Source of the DNA: JAVBMV01 sp031552145
GTDB lineage: Bacteria > Myxococcota > Myxococcia > Myxococcales > UBA5297
DNA length: 64,000 nucleotides
Direction of reading: 5' to 3'
Assembly (NCBI GenBank): GCA_031552145.1
Contig: JAVBMV010000012.1
Coordinates: 62,001 to 126,000 of the forward strand
The number at the start of each line of letters is the position of its first letter. The first letter of the stretch is position 1. The notes under the pieces are model-generated. The model saw only the letters and a list, made by a program, of their open reading frames with translations, made no database searches and had not been told where the DNA came from. The position numbers and the translations under genes are program-made. Positions 41,672-50,108 of the stretch are shown piece by piece.

Positions 41672-42973
41672 CTATCGCTCCTCGAGCCCGCGGGCAAAGT
41701 TGCCAATCGTCAGCCACGGCGCTTCGCGGCGAAGCACGGCCAGCATCCCCCGCACGCCTATCGCCGCCCCCCCGGCGCCCACTCCCCGCGCGGCGGCGAG
41801 GGGGCGTTCCCAATCCATCGCCAGCGAGCGCGTCTGGAGCTGATTGACGCGATAGCGCACGATCAGCTCGGCCAGTCGCTCCACCTCCCCCGCGCGGTCA
41901 TTGATGCCGGGCAGCATCAGGAGGTTGAGGGCAATGTAGGCCCCCTCCGCGCGCGCAGCGGCGAGGGAGCGCTCCACATCGCAGAAGTCGTATCCCACCG
42001 GCCGGTAGTAGGCGCGATAGAGCTCGGGATGGGCCGAATTGAGGCTGACACGCACGGCGTCGAGCCCCTCCGCGAAGAGCGCCTCCAGGGTGGCGGTCCT
42101 GCTGCCGTTGGTGTTGATGTTGATGGAGCCGCGGTCGCACTTCGCCCTGATGAGCCGCACCGTCTCGACCAGCGCCTCGCCCCGAGTGAGCGGCTCCCCC
42201 TCGCACCCCTGACCGAAGCTCACCATCGCGCGCCCCTTGGCCCGCGAGAGGTGGCGAATGCCCACCTCTGCCATCGCCTGGGGCGTCGGGGGGCGAGTCA
42301 ACCGCTCCATCGAGCTGGGAGCGCCACCCGGCCTGCGCTGGCTGATGCAGCCGAGGCAGCGCGCGTTGCATCCCGCGGAGGAGGGGATCCCCCCCTCGTC
42401 GCGCGAATAGAAGATATTCTGCGCGGTGAAGCACCGGTACTCCAGCGCGCAGCTCGCCAGATGTCTCAGGACAGGGTTCTTTGGGAGCTCGGCGCAGGAG
42501 GTCGTCACCAAGCCCGGCAGCGCTGTAGTCGAGAATCGCGTCGGCGACCAGTGGGTGCGCCGGTCGGTGCGCATCGCCCAGACATACTCTCCCTCGGCGC
42601 CGGCACCCGCGGCACTGTAGGCCCACTGGGGTAGCTCCTCTCGGTGCGCGTCACTCTGCGGAGGCCGCTGGCAGGCGGGGAGCAGTGTCCGCGTGTAGCC
42701 TGGAGGCAACACCGCCGCCACTGCCTCGGCCGCGACCCTGCGCGCGCCGCGCCCGCGCGTCAGATCGAGCACCTCGACGCGCCCGGTCTCGGGATCGTAC
42801 CCAATGGGCCTGCACCCCGGGAGGCGCATCAAGGTGCTGCAGGAGGGAAGTCGCAAGGGTCGGTCGGCGGGGAGAACCAGCTCGTCGCCGGAGCGCCCGA
42901 TGGCGCTGAGCGATGGATGCGCCACGATCCGGTCGTCGTCGGGGAAGGCGTAGAGAAGGCAGGGTGAGTTCAT
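41672..42973 (-). CDS. Radical SAM protein
   Basis: 433 residues from the ATG at 42973 (MNSPCLLYAFPDDDRIVAH). The 4Fe-4S cluster motif CNARCLGC (CxxxCxxC) is near residue 203, after ~200 residues of unusual N-terminal sequence. The SAM-binding GGE-like region reads FGQGCEGEPL, followed by INTNGSRTATL and a TIM-barrel pattern (VRVSLNSAHPELY, LNLLMLPGIND). The N-terminal part is not typical and may hold a substrate or extra cluster site (Cys residues at PSCST, LPGCRP, PACQ, TSCAE, SCALEYRCF). The reaction is unknown. It lies back to back with a GNAT gene, 89 bp between starts. Confidence 0.88.
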   Translation of the reverse strand: MNSPCLLYAFPDDDRIVAHPSLSAIGRSGDELVLPADRPLRLPSCSTLMRLPGCRPIGYDPETGRVEVLDLTRGRGARRVAAEAVAAVLPPGYTRTLLPACQRPPQSDAHREELPQWAYSAAGAGAEGEYVWAMRTDRRTHWSPTRFSTTALPGLVTTSCAELPKNPVLRHLASCALEYRCFTAQNIFYSRDEGGIPSSAGCNARCLGCISQRRPGGAPSSMERLTRPPTPQAMAEVGIRHLSRAKGRAMVSFGQGCEGEPLTRGEALVETVRLIRAKCDRGSININTNGSRTATLEALFAEGLDAVRVSLNSAHPELYRAYYRPVGYDFCDVERSLAAARAEGAYIALNLLMLPGINDRAGEVERLAELIVRYRVNQLQTRSLAMDWERPLAAARGVGAGGAAIGVRGMLAVLRREAPWLTIGNFARGLEER

Positions 42974-43062
42974 GTGGTCTATCGAGGTCGAGCCAAACTT
43001 TTGCCACCAGACAATAGAAGCATAGAATAGTCCATCAGAACGACGGTCATGAGGCCTGAGAC

Positions 43063-43515
43063 GTGCCAAACGAGATCAAGATCAGGAAGGCCCGCCGCAC
43101 GGATCGCGAATCGCTCGCCGCGCTCCTGAGCGAGCTCGGCTATCCGGAGGCCGCGGACGCCAACACGCTCTTCTGGGTGCTGAACCACCCGGAGATCGAC
43201 GTGATCGTCGCGACCGATGCGCTGGACCGCGCCGTGGGCATGGTCAGCATCTCTCACCGACCGCAGCTTGGACTGCGCGGCCGTCTCGCCACGATCGAAG
43301 AGCTGGTCGTGTCGCGCCCACTGCGCGGAAAGGGCATCGGCACGCGCCTCATCAAGGCCGCCGTCGATAGAGCCAAGGCGCTCTCCTCGAAGCGCGTCGA
43401 GATGACCGTCGTGCGCAGGCTCGAGGCTGGCACGGGCGAGCTCTTCCGCAACAGCGGCTTCGTCCAGGTCGAGCGCGATGTCCTATGGCTCGAGGAGCTA
43501 GAGCGCGGCAGGTGA
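43063..43515 (+). CDS. GNAT-family N-acetyltransferase
   Basis: 150 residues from a GTG at 43063. GNAT enzymes move an acetyl group from acetyl-CoA to an amine. Visible parts are the N-terminal IRKARRTDRESLAALLSELGY helix, the beta-4 strand ATIEELVVSRPLRGKGIGTRL containing the acetyl-CoA pyrophosphate loop (RGKGIG), and the C-terminal ELFRNSGFVQVERD. Substrate not evident. Its 3' end overlaps the convergent glycosyltransferase gene by 18 bp. Confidence 0.9.
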   Translation: MPNEIKIRKARRTDRESLAALLSELGYPEAADANTLFWVLNHPEIDVIVATDALDRAVGMVSISHRPQLGLRGRLATIEELVVSRPLRGKGIGTRLIKAAVDRAKALSSKRVEMTVVRRLEAGTGELFRNSGFVQVERDVLWLEELERGR

Positions 43516-44724
43516 GCCTGCCCCCGAGCCCGCTCCCCGCTCCTGCCGGCGCGCGCCGCGTCGCTCCGCACTCTCAGGGAAGAGCCGTCCATAGAGCCTC
43601 CCATACAGTCTGACGACCAACCGGTTCTGCTCGAAGAGCATCTTCGAGAGAGCGGCGACCCGCGCTAGGCCCGGGATGCGCGATCCCCCCAGGCCAGGCG
43701 CCGCGATGGCCAACCCGACCCCAAATAGCTGGAGCGCCAAGAGAGTGAAATAGAGTGGGGAGGCCGAGAGCCAGAGGCTGCTCAAAAGCGTTATGACAAA
43801 GAGCAGCGGCGAGGCGAGCATCGGCAGCCTGTTCGTGAGCAGGGCATAGGAGATGAAGCCCCTGCAGGGTGCCAGAAGGCGAGGCGCACCGCTCAAGCCC
43901 GCGAGCCAGGGAGCGACGATCTCCCTCTCTCCAGCACCCTCCGCGCCGCGCTCATCCATCTCTTCGTAGGCCAGCGCGTCGGGTTCATAAGCCACCTTGA
44001 AGCCTCTCGCACTCAGCCGCATCGCCATGAGCGCGCCGAATCTGCGCTCATCCTCTTCCGCCTCGGGAAGCGGCTCGAAGAGCGACCTACGCAGCGCGAA
44101 GGGAGCGCCCGCCGTCTCCAGCACGACTCCGCGCAGACCCTCGTAATGCGCGAGGAAGGCCTCTCTGTTCCACCTGGCGCGCTCATCGCCGCCGCTGCCG
44201 CCGCGCGTGCGCCGGTAACGCCGCACCCTGCCACAGACCGCCGCGACCGCCGGATCGTCGAAACGGCGCACGAGCGCATCGAGCGTGCGCCGCTCGAGCA
44301 TCGCGCCCACGCCGCTGACGACGACGATCTCTCCGCTCGCCTCGGGGATGCACCTGTCGAGGAGGGAGCCTTGGGGTTGCGCACTGCTGAGACGCACGCG
44401 CGGATCGGGACAGGAGGCCGCAAGCGCCTCCGCGGCGCGGTCCGCGCCATCGCCCCCCACAAGGATCTCGAACGCTCCCTCTGGGTAGTCGAGGCAGAGG
44501 CTGTTCTCGAGCTTCGCCTCCAACCTGGGCGCCTCTTTCCCGAGCGGGATCAGGAGCGTCACCGGCATGCGCCCGCGCGCGGCGCGCCGCCGTCGCTCTT
44601 CTCCGCCCAAGAAGCGGAGCGTCCCAAAGAACTGCGCGGCGCTCTCGAAGAGGAGTAGCGACGCGGGATAGCCCACATGGATCTGAAAGAGGATCGCAGA
44701 GGAGAGCCAGAAGAGGAGCTCCAT
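43498..44724 (-). CDS. Membrane family-2 glycosyltransferase
   Basis: 408 residues from the ATG at 44724 (MELLFWLSSAILFQIHVGYPA). N-terminal membrane helix, then a GT-A domain (VTLLIPLGKEAPRLEAKLENS, FEILVGGDGADRAAEAL, EASGEIVVVSGVGAMLERRTL), and three C-terminal hydrophobic segments (about 300-375). The usual DxD is degraded: the position following IVVVSG reads GVGAM, not DADT, so metal or nucleotide-sugar binding may differ or the protein may be inactive. The architecture resembles processive synthases of exopolysaccharides. No polysaccharide cluster is adjacent. Confidence 0.82.
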   Translation of the reverse strand: MELLFWLSSAILFQIHVGYPASLLLFESAAQFFGTLRFLGGEERRRRAARGRMPVTLLIPLGKEAPRLEAKLENSLCLDYPEGAFEILVGGDGADRAAEALAASCPDPRVRLSSAQPQGSLLDRCIPEASGEIVVVSGVGAMLERRTLDALVRRFDDPAVAAVCGRVRRYRRTRGGSGGDERARWNREAFLAHYEGLRGVVLETAGAPFALRRSLFEPLPEAEEDERRFGALMAMRLSARGFKVAYEPDALAYEEMDERGAEGAGEREIVAPWLAGLSGAPRLLAPCRGFISYALLTNRLPMLASPLLFVITLLSSLWLSASPLYFTLLALQLFGVGLAIAAPGLGGSRIPGLARVAALSKMLFEQNRLVVRLYGRLYGRLFPESAERRGARRQERGAGSGAGSPAAL

Positions 44725-44880
44725 GGAAAATGCCCTCGAAGGCGCAAGGATCTGGCGGAACCCGCCAAGCGTCACCGTCACCCAAGGGCTATTTCTGCGC
44801 TCGCGGCGCCGGGAGGTGCGTGAGCACTCTCCCCTCGGAAGGCTGGCTTCGGAAGTGGCACCGACCCGGTTTCGCAGCGA

Positions 44881-45321
44881 CTATTTGGGGGCAGGCAGCG
44901 TCAGCGCCTCGCGCAGCCGCTCCAGCTTCGTCGGCCCAACGCCCTCTACCCGCCCCATGTCGTCGATCGACTTGAAGGGCCCATAGAGTTCGCGCGACTC
45001 GACCAGCTTCGCGGCGAGGCCGGGGCCAATTCCCTTGATGGTGGCAAGGTCCGCGGCAGTAACTGCATTGGGATCGGTTGCGAGCCCGAGCGCGCGGCGA
45101 GCGCCGAGGGGGATGTGGCCCGGCGTATCTGAAGGGCGCTCCTCGGTGAGCGGTCGATAGGTCTGCTCTAGCGCCGCTCCAACCCGCGGGTTCCCTGTCC
45201 AACTAGAGGCGAGTGCCGAGAGGAGCGAGACGGCACAAACGAGGGCCAGGAGCAGCAGCAGCGCCAGGGCGCGATCGCCCCTGCGCTCGGCGGCTCTCTG
45301 CTCGACGCTCTCGAACTCCAA
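44881..45321 (-). CDS. ComEA-like helix-hairpin-helix membrane protein
   Basis: 146 residues from a TTG at 45321 with GAGGAG upstream. One N-terminal membrane helix (LALLLLLALVCAVSLLSALA), then a linker, then a C-terminal double helix-hairpin-helix: NAVTAADLATIKGIGPGLAAKLVE and FKSIDDMGRVEGVGPTKLERLRE. GIGPGLA and GVGPTKL are the DNA-backbone-binding hairpins. This resembles ComEA, the periplasmic DNA receptor for natural transformation, but small HhH proteins of this kind also occur in non-competent bacteria. It is divergent from hutH. Confidence 0.85.
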   Translation of the reverse strand: MEFESVEQRAAERRGDRALALLLLLALVCAVSLLSALASSWTGNPRVGAALEQTYRPLTEERPSDTPGHIPLGARRALGLATDPNAVTAADLATIKGIGPGLAAKLVESRELYGPFKSIDDMGRVEGVGPTKLERLREALTLPAPK

Positions 45322-45483
45322 GTCGGCTCCTCGTTGGACTCCAGAATTTTAGCAGCACAGGTGGCATCTCTTCCAACCAGCCAGGCCGCGCCACACCTCT
45401 CAAACGGGCATAGTCGGATGGAGGGCCACCCCCATGCTATGGTCCACCCCAACTTTCCAACCCTACCTCACAAGGAGTCCCTC

Positions 45484-47022
45484 TTGAGCCAGCAGAACCT
45501 GCCCATCGTCCATATCGACGGCGACACTCTCACCCTCGAAGCCATCCGCCAGGTCGCGCATGGGCGCGCCACGGTCGAGCTGACCCAGGGCGCACGCGAG
45601 AAGGTCTCGGCCTCGCGCGCCCTGGTCGATCGCGCCGCGGCAGGCAGCAAGGCGGTCTACGGCGTCAACACCGGCTTCGGCACGCTCGCCGAGGTGCGCA
45701 TCAAGCACGACGACCTCTGCGCCCTCCAGCGCAACCTGCTGCTCTCCCACGCCGCGGGTGTGGGCAACCCGCTGCCCAAGCAGGAGGCGCGCGCCCTGAT
45801 GCTCCTGCGCGCCAACGTCCTCTCCAAGGGCTATTCGGGCGTGCGCCTCGAGACGCTCGAGCTGCTCGTCAAGATGCTCAATCGCGATCTCGTCGCGGTG
45901 GTCCCCGAGCGCGGCTCGGTCGGCGCCTCGGGCGACCTTGCCCCGCTGGCCCACCTGGGCCTCACGCTCATCGGCGAGGGGGAGCTCTTCCTTGACGGGC
46001 AGCGCATGCCCGCGCGCGAGGCGCTCGCCAAGGCGGGCCTTACGCCTGTGGTGCTGCAGGCGAAGGAGGGGCTGGCGCTCATCAACGGCACCCAGGCCAT
46101 CTGCGCCGTGGGGACCCTGGCGCTGGTGCAGGCCGAAGAGCTGGCGCTCCTCGCCGACGTCGCGGGCGCGATGACGGTCGAGTCGCTGCTCGGCTCGCAC
46201 AAGCCCTTCATCCCGGCGATCCACGAGATCAGGCCGCACAAGGGACAGAACGCGGTGGCGACGCACCTACGCGCGCTGCTCGCCGAGAGCGAGATCGTCA
46301 AGAGCCACGAGGTCTGCAAGAAGGTGCAGGACCCCTACTCGCTGCGCTGCATGCCGCAGATCCACGGCGCCTCGCGCGACGGCATGCGCTTCGCGCGCGA
46401 GGCCTTCGAGGTCGAGATCAACTCGGCCACCGACAACCCGCTGGTCTTCGCCGCCACCGAGCAGATGGTCAGCGGCGGCAACTTCCACGGCCAGCCCGTC
46501 TCGCTCGCGCTCGATGTGCTCGCCATCAGCCTGACCCACCTCGCCTCGGTGAGCGAGCGCCGCGTGGAGCAGCTGGTGAACCCCGCCCTCTCCGAGCTCC
46601 CCGCCTTCCTCACGAAGAACAGCGGCCTCAACAGCGGCTTCATGATCGCGCAGGTGACGGCCGCGGCGCTGGTGGTTGAGAGCCGCATCCTGAGCCACCC
46701 GGCCTCGGTCGACACCATCCCCTCCTCCGCCAGCCGCGAGGATCACGTCTCGATGGGCATGACCGCCGCGCTCAAGGCGCGCCAGGTGGTCGACCATGTG
46801 CGCAACACCATCGCCATCGAGCTGCTCGTGGCGGCGCAGGCGCTCGACTTCAGGAAGCCCATGGTCGCGGGCAAGGGCGTCGAGGCGGCCTGGAAGTGCA
46901 TCCGCGCCAAGGTCCCCTTCATGGAGAACGACCGCGAGCTGCACAAGGACATCGCCGCCGTCGCCCAGCTGATCGAGAGCGGCGAGCTGCTCGAGGCCGT
47001 GCGCTCGGCGATCAAGGCCTAG
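45484..47022 (+). CDS. hutH: Histidine ammonia-lyase
   Basis: Deaminates L-histidine to trans-urocanate, the first step of histidine breakdown. 512 residues from a TTG at 45484, chosen because AAGGAG (45472-45477) sits at ideal spacing and the product then has standard HAL length. GSVGASGDLAPLAHL holds the Ala-Ser-Gly that forms the MIO cofactor. The selectivity region reads NLLLSHAAGVG, where the Ser-His pair points to histidine rather than phenylalanine or tyrosine. No hutU, hutI or hutG is nearby, so a complete Hut pathway, if present, is scattered. It is followed after 9 bp by the ABC-F gene. Confidence 0.95.
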   Translation: MSQQNLPIVHIDGDTLTLEAIRQVAHGRATVELTQGAREKVSASRALVDRAAAGSKAVYGVNTGFGTLAEVRIKHDDLCALQRNLLLSHAAGVGNPLPKQEARALMLLRANVLSKGYSGVRLETLELLVKMLNRDLVAVVPERGSVGASGDLAPLAHLGLTLIGEGELFLDGQRMPAREALAKAGLTPVVLQAKEGLALINGTQAICAVGTLALVQAEELALLADVAGAMTVESLLGSHKPFIPAIHEIRPHKGQNAVATHLRALLAESEIVKSHEVCKKVQDPYSLRCMPQIHGASRDGMRFAREAFEVEINSATDNPLVFAATEQMVSGGNFHGQPVSLALDVLAISLTHLASVSERRVEQLVNPALSELPAFLTKNSGLNSGFMIAQVTAAALVVESRILSHPASVDTIPSSASREDHVSMGMTAALKARQVVDHVRNTIAIELLVAAQALDFRKPMVAGKGVEAAWKCIRAKVPFMENDRELHKDIAAVAQLIESGELLEAVRSAIKA

Positions 47023-47031
47023 CGCGACTCG

Positions 47032-49002
47032 ATGAGCCTCGTAGCGGCAAATGGACTGACCCTCGCCTTTGGGGCGAGGTCGATCCTCGATGACGCGAGC
47101 TTCACCATCAACGCGCACGACAGGATCGGCCTCGTCGGCCCGAACGGCACCGGCAAGTCGACGCTCCTCGGAGTGCTCTCCGGGAAGCAGGCGCTCGACG
47201 ACGGCGAGCTCTCCTTTCGCAGGAGGGTTCGCACCGGCTATTTGCCCCAGGACATCCTGGAGCTGCCGCCAGGGACACTGCTCGAGTCGGTGCTCTCGGC
47301 CGTACCCGACAGAGATCGGCTCACCTCCACCCTGGCGACACTCGAAGCGGCCATCGAGACCTCCGAGGAGGACGAGGAGCGTATCGATCTGGCGGCGCAG
47401 CTGGCCGATCTTCACGAGGAGCTGGCTGCCTTCGAGGAGCGGCACGGCCGGCAGAGGGCCGAGCGGATCCTAGATGGACTAGGCTTCGCGCGGGCGCGCT
47501 TCGACCGGCCGGTGACGGAGCTCTCCGGCGGCTGGAAGATGCGCGCCGCGCTGGCGGGGCTGCTGCTCATGAGCCCCGACCTGCTGCTCCTCGACGAGCC
47601 GACCAACCACCTCGACCTGCCGACGCTGCTCTGGTTCGACACCTTCCTCGCGCGCTCCTCCCGCGCGCTGGTGCTCGTGAGCCACGACCGCGAGTTCCTC
47701 AACAGGCAGATCAACCGCGTCATCTCCTTCGAGCCCGAGGGGCTGCGCGCATGGAGCGGTGATTACGATGAGTACAAACGGCTGCGCGCGCTAGAGGAGA
47801 GCGACCTCGCGGCGCGCGCGAAGAGACAGGCACAGCGTCGCGCCGAGATGGAGGCCTTTATCGAGCGCTTCCGCGCCAAGGCGACGAAGGCGCGCCAAGT
47901 CCAGAGCCGAATCAAGCTCCTCGAGAAAGAGGAGACAGTTCAGACGCACGAGGCGAGAGCCACCATCTCCTTCCGCTTCCCGGAGGTGGCGCGTTCGGGG
48001 CGCGAGGTCCTGCGCTACGAGGGGCTGCGCAAGGCCTTCGGCGAGAAGGTGATCTACCGCGGCCTCTCGCAGACGGTGCTGCGCGGCGAGCGCATCGCCA
48101 TCGTCGGCGTCAACGGCGCTGGCAAGACCACGCTCCTGCGCCTCACCGCCGGAGAACTCGCGGCCGACGCGGGCACCATCACGCCGGGGCCCAACGTCCA
48201 GCTCGCCTATTACGCACAGCACCACACCGATCTGCTCGACCGGCAGCGCACCATCCTGGAGGAGATCTGGAGCCTGGTGCCGGAGCAGCCGCAGTCCTGG
48301 GTGCGCAGCGTGCTCGGCTCCTTCCTCTTCACCGGCGACGACGTCGAGAAGCGCATCGGAGTGCTCTCGGGCGGCGAGCGCGCGCGCGTCGCCCTGGCGC
48401 GCCTCTTGGTGGTGCCCTCCAACTTGATGCTGATGGACGAGCCCACCAACCACCTCGACATCGACTCCTCCGAAATGCTGATCGAGGCGCTCAAGAGCTA
48501 TAGCGGGACGCTCCTCTTCGTCTCGCACAACCGCAGCTTCATCGATCAGCTCGCCACTCGCGTCTGGGACGTGAGCGACGGCACCATCGTCGACTGGCCC
48601 GGGAACCTGAGTGACTACCTGCACCACCGCGCGCTGGAAGAGGCGGCGCGCGCGCAGGCTGAGCAAGGCGCGCCGGAGGGAGCCGAGAGCGGGCCTCAAG
48701 CGCCGCGCACCGAGAGCGACAAAGAGCGCCGCCGGCGCGAAGCGGAGCGACGCGAGCGGCTGGGCGCGCGCCTGCGCCCGCTCAAGGCCGAGAACGAGCG
48801 GCTCGAGGCGCGAATCGCGGAGCTGGAGACTGAGCAGGCGCTCCTAGAGCCGCAGCTCGCCGATCCCGATATCTGCGCCGACTTCGCGAAGCTGAGGCCG
48901 CTCACCGAGCGCTTCCAGGCCAACACAGCCGAGCTGACTCTCTTGATGGAGCGCTGGGCCGAGGTGCAGGCCGAGCTGGAGGCGCTGAGCAACGAGCCGT
49001 GA
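47032..49002 (+). CDS. ABC-F family ATPase
   Basis: 656 residues, two ABC cassettes and no membrane segments. First cassette: GPNGTGKST, signature LSGGWKMRAALAG, LLLLDEPTNHLD. Second: GVNGAGKTT, LSGGERARVALARL, LMLMDEPTNHLD. The linker between them (~235-320) is charged and coiled, and the C-terminal ~100 residues form another coiled coil (LRPLKAENERLEARIAELET). ABC-F proteins act on the ribosome as translation or antibiotic-protection factors; order and length match the Uup/YheS types. No antibiotic-resistance context is seen, so housekeeping is more likely. Confidence 0.93.
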   Translation: MSLVAANGLTLAFGARSILDDASFTINAHDRIGLVGPNGTGKSTLLGVLSGKQALDDGELSFRRRVRTGYLPQDILELPPGTLLESVLSAVPDRDRLTSTLATLEAAIETSEEDEERIDLAAQLADLHEELAAFEERHGRQRAERILDGLGFARARFDRPVTELSGGWKMRAALAGLLLMSPDLLLLDEPTNHLDLPTLLWFDTFLARSSRALVLVSHDREFLNRQINRVISFEPEGLRAWSGDYDEYKRLRALEESDLAARAKRQAQRRAEMEAFIERFRAKATKARQVQSRIKLLEKEETVQTHEARATISFRFPEVARSGREVLRYEGLRKAFGEKVIYRGLSQTVLRGERIAIVGVNGAGKTTLLRLTAGELAADAGTITPGPNVQLAYYAQHHTDLLDRQRTILEEIWSLVPEQPQSWVRSVLGSFLFTGDDVEKRIGVLSGGERARVALARLLVVPSNLMLMDEPTNHLDIDSSEMLIEALKSYSGTLLFVSHNRSFIDQLATRVWDVSDGTIVDWPGNLSDYLHHRALEEAARAQAEQGAPEGAESGPQAPRTESDKERRRREAERRERLGARLRPLKAENERLEARIAELETEQALLEPQLADPDICADFAKLRPLTERFQANTAELTLLMERWAEVQAELEALSNEP

Positions 49003-49067
49003 GCTCGATGAGGCGCCGCAAAGAAGACTCGGTCCTCGAAAACCACCGAGCTTCTCGGAGTAGATTC

Positions 49068-49862
49068 ATGCCGACTTGGGCAAGCGGAGTCTGCGAAGGA
49101 AATGGAATCAAGATCCACTACCTACGAACCGGTGGCGGCAAGCCTCCCGTTGTCATGCTCCATGGCCTTATGGCGAGCGGCGCATGCTGGACTCCCGTGG
49201 CGCGGGCTCTCGAGAACGACTTCGATCTCATCATGCCTGATGCCAGAGGACACGGCGATTCGAGCGCTCCGCATCACGGCTATCGCTACGATGATCTCGC
49301 GGGTGACGTCGTGGCCCTTCTCGATGGGCTTGGGCTCGCGCGCTCGGTTCTGGTTGGCCACTCGATGGGCGGTATGACCGCTGCCATGGTCGCGAGCAGA
49401 CTGCCAGGGAAGCTCCGCGCAACCATCCTGGTCGACCCGACGTTCTTGAGCCCCGAGCGCCAGCACGAGGTCTATTCAAGTGATGTCGCCGAACAACACC
49501 GACAAGCCCTTGGTGTCCAGAAGTCGGAGCTCGTTGCGCGAGCACGAGTCCGGAGCCCTCATCGTTCGCTCGAGCTTGTTGAACTTCAGGCCGAAGCCAG
49601 ACTGAAGACCTGTCTCGATGCCTTCGACGTGCTCGCGCCGCCGAACCCGGCGTATCGCGATGTAGTGCGCGCAATCGGTGTTCCGACGTTGCTCGTCATC
49701 GGCGATCGGCCCGTCGTCACGCTCGAGACGGCCACGGAACTATGCGGCATCAACCCGCGCATACGCATCGAACAGGTGCGAGACGCCGGTCACGGCCTCC
49801 CCTTCGACCAGCCCGAGCGTTTGGCAGAGGCAATCGCATCGTTCTTGGGTGACGTGAAATAG
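49068..49862 (+). CDS. Alpha/beta hydrolase
   Basis: 264 residues from the ATG at 49068; an in-frame start at 48999 overlaps the ABC-F stop and would add 23 residues. Classic fold: VVMLHGLMASGACW (oxyanion His-Gly), GHSMGGM with the nucleophilic Ser, a late acid after TLLVIGD, and DAGHGLPFDQPERLAEAI with the catalytic His. Substrate unknown. The codon use is visibly less GC3-biased than in the flanking genes (for example CGA, GTT, TTG, AAT are frequent), suggesting acquisition by transfer. Its end overlaps the convergent HicB-like gene by about 70 bp. Confidence 0.88.
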   Translation: MPTWASGVCEGNGIKIHYLRTGGGKPPVVMLHGLMASGACWTPVARALENDFDLIMPDARGHGDSSAPHHGYRYDDLAGDVVALLDGLGLARSVLVGHSMGGMTAAMVASRLPGKLRATILVDPTFLSPERQHEVYSSDVAEQHRQALGVQKSELVARARVRSPHRSLELVELQAEARLKTCLDAFDVLAPPNPAYRDVVRAIGVPTLLVIGDRPVVTLETATELCGINPRIRIEQVRDAGHGLPFDQPERLAEAIASFLGDVK

Positions 49863-50080
49863 GCGCTTTCTCCGCTCTTACTGTTCTTTCCCCACCTCGG
49901 ACCAGCTGCCAACTCGACGTTCCGCGCATTTAGGAGCGCAAGCTCCAGCGCCTCCTGGATACGACGTCTCGCCTGCTGGATACTTCTCCCCTGGGTGTGG
50001 CAGCCCGCGACGCCCGCAACGCTCGCCACCCACCACCCCGACTCATCTCGTTCGTACGTTACGCGGTAGCTCTTCTTCAT
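49790..50080 (-). CDS. HicB-like protein, orphan antitoxin-type
   Basis: 96 residues from the ATG at 50080; a start at 50092 would add four residues. Residues 1-60 (MKKSYRVTYERDESGWWVAS, VAGVAGCHTQGRSIQQAR, RRIQEALELAL) match the HicB RNase-H-like antitoxin fold. The remainder (GPRWGKNSKSGESAYFTSPK...) does not look like HicB and runs antisense to the hydrolase end, as if the original C-terminus was lost or frameshifted. There is no HicA toxin on either side. Probably a decayed or solitary antitoxin. Confidence 0.6.
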   Translation of the reverse strand: MKKSYRVTYERDESGWWVASVAGVAGCHTQGRSIQQARRRIQEALELALLNARNVELAAGPRWGKNSKSGESAYFTSPKNDAIASAKRSGWSKGRP

Positions 50081-50108
50081 CGCTTCATCCATCCCTTATG
50101 CACCGCCC

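Noticed and set aside
46267..47445. Minus-strand open frame opposite hutH and the ABC-F gene
   Set aside because: Antisense shadow spanning two real genes with known motifs on the plus strand.
49790..50092. Complete HicAB toxin-antitoxin system
   Set aside because: No HicA-like frame with the dsRNA-binding fold is found on either side, and the HicB-like protein has an abnormal C-terminal half.
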